NCBI RefSeq assembly: GCF_002056295.1
Contig: NZ_CP020100.1
Coordinates: 3,247,501-3,311,500, forward strand
Length of the DNA stretch: 64,000 nt
Direction: 5' to 3'
From: Halopseudomonas phragmitis
GTDB lineage: Bacteria > Pseudomonadota > Gammaproteobacteria > Pseudomonadales > Pseudomonadaceae
The position numbers and the translations under genes are program-made. Of the stretch, positions 32,030 to 42,447 are shown one piece after another. The notes below the pieces were generated by a model. It saw nothing but the letters and a program-made list of their open reading frames with translations. It was not told where the DNA came from and made no database searches. Every line of letters begins with the position of its first letter. Positions within the stretch are counted from its first letter, which is position 1.

Positions 32030-32599
32030 GTGTCATACATGCATCCAGGCGTGACTGTCAGTCCATTTTCAAGAGACCGCAACGTAGCAGGGATCATCGG
32101 CCTGCTTTTCGCCCTAACAAGCCCGCTTGCCCTGGCCGATGAGTCACTGTTTCTGTGCAAGGCAGACGAACAGCTGATTTTCGGCTGTGACATAGGAGAA
32201 AAAACCGTCTCGCTCTGCGCCTCTAAAGAGCTCACCAGAGAATCCGGTTACGTGCAGTACCGTTTTGGCCAGCCGGACAACATTGAGTTCGTCTACCCCA
32301 GTGAAAAGACTCCACCCGCAGGGAAATTTTTCCTGGGGCTTGCTGCGTTCTCTGGTGGCGGGGCCAGCATTGTTCGGTTCGACAATAGCGGTTATGAGTA
32401 CATGCTGTTCGACAGCATGATCAGGACCAACTTCACTCCGGGCGAGCCGAACTATCCGAAATTCCAGGCCGGTGTAGTGACTCGCCATCGCGGCAAAATC
32501 ACCTCTACCCGCTTATGCGACGACAACGAGGCAAGCGTCAGGGGCCCGGCATTTGATGTTTTCGAGCGAGAAGACTTTGACTACGACGTTCTGCCCTGA
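32030..32599 (+). CDS. Exported protein of unknown function
   Basis: This 189-aa protein has a signal-like region NVAGIIGLLFALTSPLALADE (split here as NVAGIIGLLF and ALTSPLALADE) about 20 residues in. The mature part has paired cysteines (LFLCKADEQ, FGCDIGEK, VSLCASKE) and a closing TSTRLCDDNE, suggesting disulfides in the periplasm. I recognise no family. I chose GTG 32030 because AGGGAGAG lies 8 bases upstream; the frame is open to ATG 31964, and ATG 32039 is a further candidate. Confidence 0.55.
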   Translation: MSYMHPGVTVSPFSRDRNVAGIIGLLFALTSPLALADESLFLCKADEQLIFGCDIGEKTVSLCASKELTRESGYVQYRFGQPDNIEFVYPSEKTPPAGKFFLGLAAFSGGGASIVRFDNSGYEYMLFDSMIRTNFTPGEPNYPKFQAGVVTRHRGKITSTRLCDDNEASVRGPAFDVFEREDFDYDVLP

Positions 32600-32630
32600 C
32601 AGCGGGCGAGCCAGTGGCGCACTATTTGGG

Positions 32631-32867
32631 TCAGGAGTAAGCGTCAGCTTTGCTGCGTAGCCAGGTTTCCAGGTCTTTTTTCCTGATCTTTTCGGCTTTG
32701 GCCTGCTGCAGGCATTGCAGCAGGTAGGCACGGCGTTCGGGGCTATTACCGGCGATGGACAGGGCCAGGTCGCGCTGCATCCAGCGCTGGATCAGTACAT
32801 ACAGCCACCAGTGAAAAGCCAGCCCGGCGACGGTGGTGACGACTATGATGAAGTAATCCATGCCCAT
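32631..32867 (-). CDS. Small membrane-anchored protein
   Basis: This 78-aa protein has one membrane helix, DYFIIVVTTVAGLAFHWW, followed by a basic cytosolic tail with IQRWMQRDLALSIAGNSPERR and KAEKIRKKDLETWL. It has the look of a conserved small Pseudomonas protein, but I cannot name it. It is convergent with the exported protein gene and divergent from metG. Start 32867 or 32861 cannot be decided from the weak upstream sequence. Confidence 0.55.
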   Translation of the reverse strand: MGMDYFIIVVTTVAGLAFHWWLYVLIQRWMQRDLALSIAGNSPERRAYLLQCLQQAKAEKIRKKDLETWLRSKADAYS

Positions 32868-33034
32868 TTCTGCTCTGAATCGGTATACCAGCGCGCAGTA
32901 AACACCAGTACCCAAGCGCGCTCAAGAGATTTGCCAGGGGGTGCGGCAAGACGCCCCTGACAGATGACCCAAACGCCTCAAACAGGTATGATTACCGCCC
33001 TTTAAATCCGTTAGCAAGCACAAGCCGAGTACCC

Positions 33035-35083
33035 ATGAGCCAAGCACAACAACGCCAGATCCTGGTAACCAGCGCCCTGCCCTACGCCAATGGTTCGATC
33101 CATTTGGGGCATATGCTGGAGTACATTCAGACTGACATTTGGGTGCGTTTTCAGAAACTGCGCGGTCATCAGGCCGTGTATGTCTGCGCCGACGATGCTC
33201 ATGGCTCGGCGATCATGCTGCGTGCGGAGAAGGAAGGCATTACGCCGGAACAGTTGATCGCCAACGTAAAGGCCGAACATACCACCGACTTTGCCGATTT
33301 TCTGGTCGATTTCGACAACTACCACTCGACCCACTCGGAAGAGAACAAGCAGTTCTCCGAACTGATCTATACCCGCCTGAAAGAAGCCGGCCACATCGCT
33401 ACCCGGTCGGTGACCCAGTATTTCGACCCGGACAAGGGCATGTTCCTGGCTGACCGCTTCATCAAGGGCACCTGCCCCAAGTGCGGCGCCGAGGACCAGT
33501 ACGGTGACAACTGCGAGAAGTGCGGCGCTACCTACGAGCCGACCGAGCTGAAAGACCCGCGTTCGGCAATCTCCGGCGCCACCCCGGTGCTCAAGGATTC
33601 CAAGCATTTCTTCTTCAAGCTGCCGGATTTCCAGGCCATGCTGCAGGAGTGGACCCGCAGTGGTTCGCTGCAGGAGGCGGTCGCCAACAAGATTGCCGAG
33701 TGGCTGGATTCTGGCCTGCAGGAATGGGACATCAGCCGCGATGCGCCCTACTTCGGCTTCGAGATTCCCGGTGAGCCGGGCAAGTATTTCTACGTCTGGC
33801 TGGACGCGCCGATTGGCTACATGGCCAGTTTCGAGAACCTGTGCAAGCGCCGCCCGGAGCTGTCGTTCGATGCCTTCTGGGGCAAGGACTCGACGGCCGA
33901 GCTGTACCACTTCATCGGTAAGGACATCGTCAACTTCCATACCCTGTTCTGGCCAGCGATGCTGCACGGTGCCGGTTTCCGCAAGCCGACCGCTGTCAAT
34001 GTGCATGGCTACCTGACGGTGAACGGGCAGAAGATGTCCAAGTCGCGCGGCACCTTTATCAAGGCCCGCACCTATCTGGATCACCTGAACCCGGAATACC
34101 TGCGTTACTACTACGCGGCCAAGCTCGGCCGTGGCGTCGAGGATCTGGACCTGAACCTGGAAGACTTCGTGCAGAAGGTCAATTCCGATCTGGTCGGCAA
34201 GGTGGTGAATATCGCCAGCCGCTGCGCCGGGTTTATTCACAAGGGCAACGCCGGGGTGATGGTTGCCGCCAACCCGGCACCGGAGCTGACCGAGGCCTTT
34301 GCCGCCGCCGCGCCGAGCATTGCCGAGGCCTACGAGAAACGCGACTTCTCCCGCGCCATGCGCGAAATCATGGCCCTGGCCGACCGTGCCAATGCCTGGA
34401 TTGCCGACAAGGCGCCCTGGGCTCTGAACAAGGTCGAGGGCAAGCAGGATGAGGTGCAGGCGATCTGCTCGCTGGGCATCAACCTGTTCCGTCAGTTGAT
34501 CATCTTCCTCAAGCCGGTGCTGCCGAACCTGGCGGCCCAGGCCGAGCAGTTCCTGAATATTGAACCGCTGCGCTGGGAAGATCACCAGACGCTGCTGTCA
34601 GGCCACCAACTCAATGCCTTCCAGCCGCTGCTGACCCGTATTGAGCCGGCCAAAATTGAGGCCATGGTTGAAGCCTCGAAGGAAGACCTGGCCGCCAGCG
34701 AAACCGCTGCTGCGCCGGCTGGCAATGGCGAGCTGGTCAAGGAGCCGCTGGCTGCCGAGATCAATTTCGACGCCTTTTCCGCCGTGGATCTGCGCATTGC
34801 GCTGGTCGAGAAGGCCGAGTTCGTTGAGGGCGCCGACAAGCTGCTGCGTCTGAGCCTGGATATCGGCGACGCCAAGCGCAACGTATTCTCCGGTATCAAG
34901 AGCGCCTATCCTGACCCGAGCAAGCTAGAAGGCCGGCTGGTGCTGTATGTAGCCAACCTGGCGCCACGCAAGATGAAGTTCGGGGTATCCGAGGGTATGG
35001 TGCTGGCTGCCGGCCCCGGTGGCGAAGAAATCTTCCTGCTCAGTCCCGACAACGGTGCCAAGCCGGGTCAGCGGGTAATGTGA
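33035..35083 (+). CDS. metG: Methionyl-tRNA synthetase
   Basis: This 682-aa cytosolic enzyme charges tRNA-Met. The class I motif HLGH is in [14 protein letters not shown] near residue 23, and KMSKS is at about residues 333-337. The zinc knuckle [18 protein letters not shown] sits near residues 147-163. A C-terminal tRNA-binding OB domain, from about residue 575 ([20 protein letters not shown]), makes the long dimeric form usual in gammaproteobacteria. It is followed 13 bp later by rsxA. Confidence 0.97.
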   Translation: MSQAQQRQILVTSALPYANGSIHLGHMLEYIQTDIWVRFQKLRGHQAVYVCADDAHGSAIMLRAEKEGITPEQLIANVKAEHTTDFADFLVDFDNYHSTHSEENKQFSELIYTRLKEAGHIATRSVTQYFDPDKGMFLADRFIKGTCPKCGAEDQYGDNCEKCGATYEPTELKDPRSAISGATPVLKDSKHFFFKLPDFQAMLQEWTRSGSLQEAVANKIAEWLDSGLQEWDISRDAPYFGFEIPGEPGKYFYVWLDAPIGYMASFENLCKRRPELSFDAFWGKDSTAELYHFIGKDIVNFHTLFWPAMLHGAGFRKPTAVNVHGYLTVNGQKMSKSRGTFIKARTYLDHLNPEYLRYYYAAKLGRGVEDLDLNLEDFVQKVNSDLVGKVVNIASRCAGFIHKGNAGVMVAANPAPELTEAFAAAAPSIAEAYEKRDFSRAMREIMALADRANAWIADKAPWALNKVEGKQDEVQAICSLGINLFRQLIIFLKPVLPNLAAQAEQFLNIEPLRWEDHQTLLSGHQLNAFQPLLTRIEPAKIEAMVEASKEDLAASETAAAPAGNGELVKEPLAAEINFDAFSAVDLRIALVEKAEFVEGADKLLRLSLDIGDAKRNVFSGIKSAYPDPSKLEGRLVLYVANLAPRKMKFGVSEGMVLAAGPGGEEIFLLSPDNGAKPGQRVM

Positions 35084-35096
35084 GAGGCCGGGTAAC

Positions 35097-35681
35097 ATGA
35101 CGGAATTTGCCCTGATACTGGTCAGTACCATACTGGTCAACAACTTTGTACTGGTGCAGTTTCTCGGCCTCTGCCCGTTCATGGGTGTGTCCGGCAAGCT
35201 GGAGACCGCCATTGGCATGTCGGCGGCCACTACCTTTGTACTGACCCTGGCGTCGATCCTCAGTTACCTGACCTTTCAGTACATCCTGGTGCCGCTGGAG
35301 CTGGAATTTCTGCGCACCATCGCCTTCATTCTGGTGATTGCCGTGGTCGTGCAGTTCACCGAGATGGTGGTGCACAAGACCAGCCCCCTGCTTTACCGCG
35401 TGCTGGGCATCTTCCTGCCGCTGATCACCACCAACTGCGCCGTGCTCGGGGTGGCGCTTCTGAACACCAACCGCGCCGAGCAGACCTTCATGCAATCGGC
35501 GGTCTACGGCCTGGGTGCCGCGCTGGGCTTCTCGCTGATTCTGGTGCTGTTCGCCGCCCTGCGTGAGCGCATTGCCATCGCCGACGTACCCACACCGTTC
35601 CGCGGTGCGGCCATCGGCATGATCACCGCCGGCCTGATGTCGCTCGCGTTCATGGGCTTCACCGGCCTGATAAGGTTGTAA
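35097..35681 (+). CDS. rsxA: Rsx/Rnf electron-transport complex subunit A
   Basis: This 194-aa inner-membrane protein has six spans. Conserved RnfA/NqrE motifs include [19 protein letters not shown] and [17 protein letters not shown], whose cysteines hold an intramembrane iron-sulfur centre in related complexes. It is the first of six rsx genes. The complex couples electron flow between NADH and ferredoxin-like carriers to ion movement, and in enterobacteria it helps reduce SoxR. Confidence 0.96.
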   Translation: MTEFALILVSTILVNNFVLVQFLGLCPFMGVSGKLETAIGMSAATTFVLTLASILSYLTFQYILVPLELEFLRTIAFILVIAVVVQFTEMVVHKTSPLLYRVLGIFLPLITTNCAVLGVALLNTNRAEQTFMQSAVYGLGAALGFSLILVLFAALRERIAIADVPTPFRGAAIGMITAGLMSLAFMGFTGLIRL

Positions 35682-35683
35682 GC

Positions 35684-36268
35684 ATGTCTGTCGTCCTGAC
35701 CGCCATTCTCGTTCTGCTTGGCCTGGCGCTGATTTTCGGCGCGATCCTCGGCTATGCCGCCATTCGCTTCAAGGTTGAAGGCGACCCGATCGTCGATCAG
35801 ATCAACGCCCTGCTGCCACAGACCCAGTGCGGCCAGTGTGGCCACCCCGGCTGCCGACCCTATGCCGAAGGTATCGCCAATGGCGAGCCGATCAACAAAT
35901 GCCCACCGGGTGGCGAATCGACCATTCAGGCGCTGGCCGATCTGCTGGATGTCGAGGCCTTGCCGCTGGATGCCGAGCATGGCGAAGAAAAGCCGAAGAT
36001 GGTTGCCTACATCCGTGAAGCCGAGTGTATCGGCTGCACCAAGTGCATTCAGGCCTGCCCGGTCGATGCCATCCTGGGCGCCGCCAAGCAGATGCACACG
36101 GTGATCGTTGATGAATGTACCGGCTGCGACCTGTGCGTAGAGCCCTGCCCGGTCGACTGCATCGACATGGTGCCGCTGCCGACCACCCCGCAGAACTGGA
36201 AGTGGGACTACCCGCTGCCGCCCCAGCAACTGATCGCCACCGATGCTGCGCGAGGTCAAGCCGCATGA
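35684..36268 (+). CDS. rsxB: Rsx/Rnf complex subunit B, iron-sulfur protein
   Basis: This 194-aa protein has one N-terminal membrane helix. A four-Cys cluster follows ([19 protein letters not shown] near residue 46, plus KCPPGG). Two ferredoxin motifs, [12 protein letters not shown] and [12 protein letters not shown], bind two 4Fe-4S clusters. It starts 2 bp after rsxA and ends in an ATGA overlap with rsxC. Confidence 0.96.
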   Translation: MSVVLTAILVLLGLALIFGAILGYAAIRFKVEGDPIVDQINALLPQTQCGQCGHPGCRPYAEGIANGEPINKCPPGGESTIQALADLLDVEALPLDAEHGEEKPKMVAYIREAECIGCTKCIQACPVDAILGAAKQMHTVIVDECTGCDLCVEPCPVDCIDMVPLPTTPQNWKWDYPLPPQQLIATDAARGQAA

Positions 36269-38463
36269 AGTCCGCCATCCGCATCTGGGACATTCCCGGT
36301 GGCATCCATCCTGAAGAACACAAGCACGAGTCCACCCAACGCGGGCTGGAACCGGCACCGCTGCCCAAAACCCTGATCCTGCCGCTGCAGCAGCATATTG
36401 GTGCGCGGGCTGAACCTGTGGTTCAGGTCGGCGACAAGGTACTCAAGGGGCAACTGCTGGCCGAAGCCAACGGGGTTGTCAGTTGTCCGCTGCACGCACC
36501 AACCTCGGGCACCATTACGGCCATCGGGCCGGCCCCCTACCCGCACGCTTCCGGCCTTGCTGAACTGGCGATTACCCTGGAGGCCGATGGCCTGGATCAG
36601 TGGACCACACTCGCGCCGATCAGCGACTACCGCACGCTCGATCCGGCCCTGCTGCTGGAAATGATCCGCCAGGCCGGTATCAGCGGCCTGGGCGGTGCCG
36701 GCTTCCCGACGGCGGTCAAGCTCAAGGCCCGTCCGGAGCAGAAAACCCAGACGCTGATCATCAACGGCACCGAGTGCGAGCCGTACATCACCGCCGACGA
36801 TACCGCGATGCGTTACAAAGCCGCCGAAATCGTTGCCGGTATCGAAATTCTGATGCATATCCTCAACCCTGATCAGGTGCTGATCGGCATCGAGGACAAC
36901 AAGCCCGAAGCCATTGCCGCCATGCGCGAGGCGGTGGGCACCCGGACGATGCAGGTGGTGGTATTCCCGACCAAGTACCCGTCCGGTGGCGAGAAGCAGC
37001 TGATTCAGATTCTGACCGGCAAGGAAGTGCCCAGCGGCGGCCTGCCAGCCGATATCGGCATGGTCTGCCAGAACATCGGTACCCTGCTGGCCATTCATGA
37101 CGCGGTACTGCTCGGCCAGCCGCTGATCAAACGGATCACCACCCTGACCGGTGCAGCACTGGGGCGGCCAACCAATGTCGAGGCGCTGATCGGCACCCCT
37201 ATCATCGACCTGCTGCAATTTGCCGGCCTCAAGCCCGACCAGCTCTACCGTCTGGTCATGGGCGGGCCGATGATGGGTTTTACCCTGCAGGATCTGAACG
37301 CGCCAATCATCAAGAGCAGCAACTGTCTGCTGGCCGGCACCCGCGAAGAACTGCCGCCACCGCCACCGGCCCAGGCCTGCATCCGTTGTGGCCTGTGCGC
37401 CGAAGCCTGCCCGGCAGAACTGCTGCCGCAGCAGTTGCACTGGTTCGCACTGGGCAAGGATTACGACCAGCTCAAGCGTCAGCACCTGTTCGACTGCATC
37501 GAGTGCGGTGCCTGCTCCTATGTTTGCCCCAGCAGCATTCCGCTGGTGCAGTATTACCGTGCAGCCAAGGCCGAGATCCGCGCCATTGAGCTGCAGCAGC
37601 ACAGGGCCGAGCATTCCAAACAGCGCTTTGAACAACGCCAGGCTCGCCTGCAGCGCGAAGCCGAGCAGAAGGAACTGGAGCGCCAGGCGCGGGCCGAGAA
37701 GGCCGCACGCCTGAAAGCCGCCAAGGAAGCCGAAGCCGCCCAGGCGCCCAAGCAAGCACCAGCCGGTACTGAGGCTCCGGCACCGGTCGCCAAACCCGCC
37801 GGGCTCAGCGATGAGCAGAAACAGCTCAAGATTGCTGCGGCCACTGCCCAGATGGCGGTCAAGAAAGCCAATAAGCAACTGGCCGCCAACCCGGACAATG
37901 AAGAGCTCAAGGCGCAGATCGCCGAGCTGGAAAAAGCCGCCCTTGAGGCCCAGGCCGCCTTTGAGGCAGCCACCGGCGGCGCCGCCGCACCGCCTGCTGT
38001 ACGCGCTGAGGCCAGTGACAAACCGGCCAGGAAGCCGGTGGACGAGAACCTCAAAAAAGCCAAACTGGATCTGGCCATGGCCCGTGCGGCCGTTAAAAAA
38101 CTCGAGCGCGAGCTGACCGCCACCCCAGACAGCGACGAGCTGCAGCAGCAACTGGCGCAGGCCCGCACAACCCTGCAGGAGGCCGAAAAGGCCCTGCACG
38201 CCGCCGAGGACGCCAGCCCTATCCCGCCACCTGAGCGTGAGCGCGTCGAGAAGCGCCCGGTGGATGAAGCCACCCGCCAGCTCAAGACTGACCTGGCCAT
38301 GGCCAAGGCTGTATTCAAACAGGCCGAACGAGCCGTCAAGGACGCCCAGGAGCAAGGCCAGGATGCCAGCGCGCTGGAAGCCGAGCTGGTGAGCAGCCGC
38401 GCAGCACTGGATCAGGCCGCCAAGGCCTTTGCCGATCACATGGCCAGCAAGGAGAAAGTCTGA
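36265..38463 (+). CDS. rsxC: Rsx/Rnf complex subunit C with long repeat-bearing tail
   Basis: This 732-aa peripheral subunit binds NADH and FMN. The nucleotide site is in [13 protein letters not shown] (near residue 150), and two 4Fe-4S motifs are present as [12 protein letters not shown] and [12 protein letters not shown]. From about residue 450 the tail is rich in Ala, Glu, Lys and Gln. It contains three imperfect repeats of about 57 residues, each with the pattern DE-x-x-(K/R)xLK-x-AxAxAxxKxAxxxL and joined by Pro-rich linkers. ATG 36265 overlaps the rsxB stop. Confidence 0.95.
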   Translation: MKSAIRIWDIPGGIHPEEHKHESTQRGLEPAPLPKTLILPLQQHIGARAEPVVQVGDKVLKGQLLAEANGVVSCPLHAPTSGTITAIGPAPYPHASGLAELAITLEADGLDQWTTLAPISDYRTLDPALLLEMIRQAGISGLGGAGFPTAVKLKARPEQKTQTLIINGTECEPYITADDTAMRYKAAEIVAGIEILMHILNPDQVLIGIEDNKPEAIAAMREAVGTRTMQVVVFPTKYPSGGEKQLIQILTGKEVPSGGLPADIGMVCQNIGTLLAIHDAVLLGQPLIKRITTLTGAALGRPTNVEALIGTPIIDLLQFAGLKPDQLYRLVMGGPMMGFTLQDLNAPIIKSSNCLLAGTREELPPPPPAQACIRCGLCAEACPAELLPQQLHWFALGKDYDQLKRQHLFDCIECGACSYVCPSSIPLVQYYRAAKAEIRAIELQQHRAEHSKQRFEQRQARLQREAEQKELERQARAEKAARLKAAKEAEAAQAPKQAPAGTEAPAPVAKPAGLSDEQKQLKIAAATAQMAVKKANKQLAANPDNEELKAQIAELEKAALEAQAAFEAATGGAAAPPAVRAEASDKPARKPVDENLKKAKLDLAMARAAVKKLERELTATPDSDELQQQLAQARTTLQEAEKALHAAEDASPIPPPERERVEKRPVDEATRQLKTDLAMAKAVFKQAERAVKDAQEQGQDASALEAELVSSRAALDQAAKAFADHMASKEKV

Positions 38464-39530
38464 TGGCCCTGGTGCGTATGACCTCGCCCCACGCCAAGGG
38501 CAATAACAAGACCCAGACCCTGATGCTCTGGGTACTGGCCGCCACCCTGCCCGGCGTAGCCGTGATGACCTGGCTGTTCGGTTGGGGCACGCTGATCAAC
38601 ATCGTACTGGCCAGCAGCTTCGCCCTGGCTTGCGAGGCGCTGATTCTGGCCCTGCGCAAACGCCCGGTGGGCTTCTTTCTGAGCGACGGCAGCGCCCTGG
38701 TCACTGCCTGGCTGCTGGCCCTGGCCCTGCCGCCGCTGGCGCCCTGGTGGCTGGTCCTGATCGCTACCAGCTTTGCTATCGTGTTCGGCAAGCAGCTCTA
38801 CGGCGGGCTGGGCCAGAATCCGTTCAACCCGGCGATGCTCGGCTATGTGGTGGTACTGATCTCGTTCCCGGTGGAAATGACCAGTTGGCCGGCCTGGCGC
38901 GGTATTGAACAGGTAATGCCTGATATCAGTGCCAGCCTGGGGTTGCTGGAAGCCTTGCAGCGGGTGTTCATGCCCGCCAGCCTGGCGATTGACGGCTGGA
39001 CCCTGGCCACCCCGCTGGATGTGGTCAAGAACAACAACAGCCTGACCATGGATGAGCTGCGCCAGGCCCAGCCGATCTTTGGCGCCATGGCCGGTTACGG
39101 CTGGGAATGGGTCAGCCTCGCCTATCTGGCTGGCGGTGCCTTCCTGATCTACAAGAAAGTCTTCAGCTGGCATGCCCCGGTTGGCATGCTCGGTGCGCTG
39201 GCGCTCATGAGCCTGCTGTTTTGGGGCGGCTCGGGTTCAGACTCCAATGGCTCGCCGCTGTTCCACCTGCTCAGCGGGGCGACCATGCTCGGTGCGTTCT
39301 TCATCATTACCGATCCGGTGTCCGGCGCCACCAGCAAGCTCGGCCGGCTGATCTTTGGCGCCGGGGTCGGCATTCTGGTCTATGTGATCCGCGCCTGGGG
39401 CGGCTACCCGGATGCAGTGGCCTTCGCCGTGCTGCTGATGAATCTGGCCGCACCGACCATCGACTATTACACGACTCCGCGCACCTACGGCCACCGCAAG
39501 GCTGAGCGCGGCATGGGCAAGGTGGACTGA
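38463..39530 (+). CDS. rsxD: Rsx/Rnf complex subunit D
   Basis: This 355-aa inner-membrane subunit has about ten spans. [21 protein letters not shown] contains the SGAT site where family members carry covalent FMN. The N-terminal [18 protein letters not shown] and the [19 protein letters not shown] loop are typical of RnfD/NqrB. Its start overlaps the rsxC stop (TGATG). Confidence 0.95.
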   Translation: MALVRMTSPHAKGNNKTQTLMLWVLAATLPGVAVMTWLFGWGTLINIVLASSFALACEALILALRKRPVGFFLSDGSALVTAWLLALALPPLAPWWLVLIATSFAIVFGKQLYGGLGQNPFNPAMLGYVVVLISFPVEMTSWPAWRGIEQVMPDISASLGLLEALQRVFMPASLAIDGWTLATPLDVVKNNNSLTMDELRQAQPIFGAMAGYGWEWVSLAYLAGGAFLIYKKVFSWHAPVGMLGALALMSLLFWGGSGSDSNGSPLFHLLSGATMLGAFFIITDPVSGATSKLGRLIFGAGVGILVYVIRAWGGYPDAVAFAVLLMNLAAPTIDYYTTPRTYGHRKAERGMGKVD

Positions 39531-40216
39531 TGAGCGAACAAGAACAGAGCACACAGCCATTGGGCGCCGGTCGCTCGGTAGTGCGCAACAGCCTGATTCT
39601 TGGGCTGTTCGCCATGGCCACTGTTGGCCTGATCGCAGTTACCCAGATCAGCACCGCGCCGCGCATCGCCGAAGAACAGCGCCGTGTGCAGATGAGCGCA
39701 CTGAACGAGATTCTGCCGCATGACCAGCACGACAACGATCTGCTGGCCGATGGGTTCGAGGTCAGCGACCGCGAGCTGCTCAACCTGCCACGCCCGACCA
39801 TGGCCTACCGTGGGCGGGTTGAGAATGAAGTGGTAGCGGTGATTCTGCCGGTGGTCGCGCCGGATGGCTACAGCGGCCGTATCGACCTGCTGGTTGGCGT
39901 GCGTGCCAACGGTGAGCTGGCTGGCGTGCGGGCGCTCAATCACCGGGAAACCCCGGGGCTCGGCGACAAGATTGAGCTGGCCAAGAGTGACTGGGTTCTG
40001 AGCTTCAACGGCAAGAGCCTGCAAGTGCCCGCTCCGACCGGCTGGGCGGTGCGCAAGGATGGCGGCGAATTCGACCAGTTCACCGGTGCTACCATCACCC
40101 CGCGCGCAGTCATCCAGGCGGTCTATCGCGCCCTTGAGTATTTCGCCGCCCACCGCCAGCAGTTGCTGGAATTGCCCGACGCCAGCACCATGAATGAGGA
40201 CAGCATCGATGGCTAG
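39530..40216 (+). CDS. rsxG: Rsx/Rnf complex subunit G
   Basis: This 228-aa protein has one N-terminal membrane helix (about residues 18-40) and a periplasmic FMN-binding domain. [18 protein letters not shown] carries the Thr that receives covalent FMN, and [13 protein letters not shown] is the preceding conserved loop. It overlaps rsxD (TGATG) and rsxE by a few bases. Confidence 0.95.
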   Translation: MSEQEQSTQPLGAGRSVVRNSLILGLFAMATVGLIAVTQISTAPRIAEEQRRVQMSALNEILPHDQHDNDLLADGFEVSDRELLNLPRPTMAYRGRVENEVVAVILPVVAPDGYSGRIDLLVGVRANGELAGVRALNHRETPGLGDKIELAKSDWVLSFNGKSLQVPAPTGWAVRKDGGEFDQFTGATITPRAVIQAVYRALEYFAAHRQQLLELPDASTMNEDSIDG

Positions 40217-40925
40217 CACCGATTTCAAGAGCATCAGCGCCGACGGCCTGTGGCACAACAACCCCGGCCTGGTCCAACTGCTGGGCCTGTGCCCGCTGCT
40301 GGGTGTCAGCAGCACCGCCGTCAATGCCCTGGGCCTGGGGCTGGCTACCATTCTGGTGCTGGTCGGCTCCAACGTGGCGGTATCGCTGATCCGCAGCGCG
40401 GTAACCGATGCCGTGCGTCTGCCGGCGTTCGTGATGATCATCGCCGCGCTGGTGACCTGTACCGAACTGCTGATGCAGGCCTTCACCTATGAGCTGTATC
40501 AGATTCTCGGCATCTTCATTCCGTTGATCGTGACCAACTGCGCGATCCTCGGCCGCGCCGACGCCTATGCCTCCAAACATCCGGTGCTGCCGTCGTTGAT
40601 TGATGGTTTCATGATGGGCCTGGGCTTTGCCCTGGTGCTGCTGGTGCTGGGCATGCTGCGCGAACTGGTCGGCTACGGTACGCTGTTCTCCAACATGCAT
40701 CTGCTGCTGGGACCGATTGCGGCCGACTGGAAGATTGTGGTGTTCAGCAACTACAAGGATTTCCTGTTCGTCATTCTGCCGCCCGGCGCCTTCGTGTTCA
40801 TGGGCCTGCTGATCGCTCTGAAAAACGCCATCGACAGCCACGTCAAAGCCCTCCAGGCCGCCCGCGCCGAGAAACCGGCCGCCAGTGGCAGCAAACGGGT
40901 ACGAGTGACCGGGACCATCAGTTAA
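40209..40925 (+). CDS. rsxE: Rsx/Rnf complex subunit E
   Basis: This 238-aa membrane protein is homologous to RsxA. It has six spans and the cysteine motifs [20 protein letters not shown] and [19 protein letters not shown]. It is the last subunit of the operon. ATG 40209 lies within the end of rsxG, and nth follows 3 bp after its stop. Confidence 0.95.
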   Translation: MASTDFKSISADGLWHNNPGLVQLLGLCPLLGVSSTAVNALGLGLATILVLVGSNVAVSLIRSAVTDAVRLPAFVMIIAALVTCTELLMQAFTYELYQILGIFIPLIVTNCAILGRADAYASKHPVLPSLIDGFMMGLGFALVLLVLGMLRELVGYGTLFSNMHLLLGPIAADWKIVVFSNYKDFLFVILPPGAFVFMGLLIALKNAIDSHVKALQAARAEKPAASGSKRVRVTGTIS

Positions 40926-40928
40926 AGC

Positions 40929-41564
40929 ATGAACAAGGCCAAGCGTTATGAAATCTTCCGCCGACTGCGTGAAGACAATCCGCACCCAACCACCGAGCTC
41001 AACTACAGCACCCCGTTCGAGTTGCTGGTAGCGGTGACCCTGTCGGCTCAGGCGACCGATGTAGGCGTCAACAAGGCTACTGACAAGCTGTTTCCGGTGG
41101 CCAATACTCCCGAGGCCATTTACGCGCTGGGTGTTGAAGGGTTGAGCGAGTACATCAAGACCATCGGCCTTTACAACAGCAAGGCCAGAAATGTCATCGA
41201 GACCTGCCGGATCCTGATCGAGCAACACAACAGCCAGGTGCCGGACAACCGCGAGGCGTTGGAAGCCCTGCCTGGCGTCGGTCGCAAGACCGCCAACGTG
41301 GTACTCAACACCGCCTTCGGCCAGCCGACCATGGCCGTGGATACGCATATCTTCCGGGTCAGCAACCGCACTGGTATCGCCCCCGGCAAAACCGTGCTGG
41401 CGGTGGAAAAGCAGTTGCTCAAGCATGTCCCCAAGGAGTTTCTGGTCGATGCCCACCACTGGCTGATCCTGCATGGCCGTTACGTCTGCAAGGCCCGCAG
41501 CCCACAGTGCGGTAGTTGCCGGATTGAGGATCTGTGCGATTACAAGCACAAGACCTGCGACTGA
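40929..41564 (+). CDS. nth: Endonuclease III
   Basis: This 211-aa DNA glycosylase/AP lyase removes oxidised pyrimidines. The helix-hairpin-helix ALPGVGRKTANVVLNTAFG includes the catalytic Lys, and MAVDTHIFRVSNR holds the catalytic Asp. A C-x6-C-x2-C-x5-C pattern at the C-terminus (CKARSPQCGSCRIEDLC) binds a 4Fe-4S cluster. Its place right after rsxE is conserved in Pseudomonas and other gammaproteobacteria, linking the iron-sulfur repair enzyme to the redox complex. Confidence 0.96.
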   Translation: MNKAKRYEIFRRLREDNPHPTTELNYSTPFELLVAVTLSAQATDVGVNKATDKLFPVANTPEAIYALGVEGLSEYIKTIGLYNSKARNVIETCRILIEQHNSQVPDNREALEALPGVGRKTANVVLNTAFGQPTMAVDTHIFRVSNRTGIAPGKTVLAVEKQLLKHVPKEFLVDAHHWLILHGRYVCKARSPQCGSCRIEDLCDYKHKTCD

Positions 41565-41763
41565 TAGCCTCCTATGTAGAAGCGCTCCACGAGCACTAAT
41601 TGCAGCCCCTTTTGCGCCGCAGCAAGCCGCTTGCACCACGCGCCGATACTGAGCTCATGACTTTTTCGAAAAATCATCTGAAACAATAAAAAAAATCTAT
41701 TTCCGCTGAGACTTTTCTGCCGCTATAAGGTCCGCAAATGGCACTTCATTGTGGAGTTGAGTC

Positions 41764-41946
41764 ATGGCCAAAGCGAAAGCCGAAATCGAACTGGACGATG
41801 ATGAATTTGTGGATGAGGATGACGCGCCGGATACCGATCCGGCAGCCAATTCCAAGGCCAGCCTGACCAAGCGTCGGCTGATCGACAATTATCTGGAAGA
41901 ACGTCGTCTGCAAAAGCAGTTGTCCGACTACGACTTCGACCTTTAA
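41764..41946 (+). CDS. Small acidic PA3496-like protein
   Basis: This 60-aa protein has an acidic N-terminal half (EIELDDDEFVDEDDAPDTD) and a basic C-terminal helix (TKRRLIDNYLEERRLQKQL). A small acidic protein in the same place after nth is known in P. aeruginosa (PA3496), and this one fits the pattern. No activity is known. A GGAG-like site lies before ATG 41764. Confidence 0.75.
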   Translation: MAKAKAEIELDDDEFVDEDDAPDTDPAANSKASLTKRRLIDNYLEERRLQKQLSDYDFDL

Positions 41947-41954
41947 GGCAATAC

Positions 41955-41976
41955 GCCCCCTGCCGCTGCAGGGGGC
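41955..41976 (+). terminator. Candidate terminator hairpin
   Basis: A perfect 9-bp inverted repeat, GCCCCCTGC / GCAGGGGGC, with a CGCT loop begins 8 bp after the small acidic gene. It has no T-run. Confidence 0.6.
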
Positions 41977-42154
41977 AGCCTCAAGGCTGGGTTCGCGGGC
42001 CGGCTGATCAACATACCTTCAAGCTACCAACCATCCCTTTCTGATAGCTTTGACCAATCAAAAGCATTAGTCATTTCTGTTTCTGCTTCAGGTAATGCTC
42101 GCCTACTATCAACTCAGCGGGAATGATTCCCATTGGACTATAGAGGCTGTCATC

Positions 42155-42382
42155 ATGACCAAGACCATTTCCTTCACCCTGATGCACTTCACTATTGCTT
42201 TTGCCGTGGTCTATGCCATGACCGGCAGCCTGGTTCTGGGCGGTGCGGTTGCGGTAGTGGAGCCCGCGCTGAACAGTGTGGCTTTCCACTTCCATGAAAA
42301 AGTCTGGAAACGTATTGAGCAGCGCCGGCAAATGCGCCGCGAGCAGCGAGGCATGCGCTTTCCTCCGGTAATGCAGGCCTGA
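42155..42382 (+). CDS. DUF2061 membrane protein
   Basis: This 75-aa protein has two hydrophobic stretches, SFTLMHFTIAFAVVYAMTG and GGAVAVVEPALNSVAFHF. The DUF2061 pattern H-x-x-x-A-F-x-V-x-Y and E-P-x-x-N-x-x-x-(F/Y) is visible. A basic tail follows the second span. Function is unknown. ATG 42155 is chosen for the match to the family start. Confidence 0.85.
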   Translation: MTKTISFTLMHFTIAFAVVYAMTGSLVLGGAVAVVEPALNSVAFHFHEKVWKRIEQRRQMRREQRGMRFPPVMQA

Positions 42383-42447
42383 CTCGCCGAGGAACTTTTG
42401 CGGGCTGATTAGGGTATATAGTGTCTGTGTTCATCACGGATTAGCCC

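Noticed and set aside
33011..34585. Long minus-strand frame (524 codons) across metG
   Set aside because: It is the shadow of metG; the plus-strand frame has every synthetase motif.
36256..38439. Minus-strand frame of 727 codons opposite rsxC
   Set aside because: It is an antisense shadow of the GC-rich, repeat-bearing rsxC gene and has no homology features.
40110..41639. Minus-strand frame of 509 codons opposite rsxG, rsxE and nth
   Set aside because: It crosses three well-defined plus-strand genes and has low-complexity Gln/His-rich composition.
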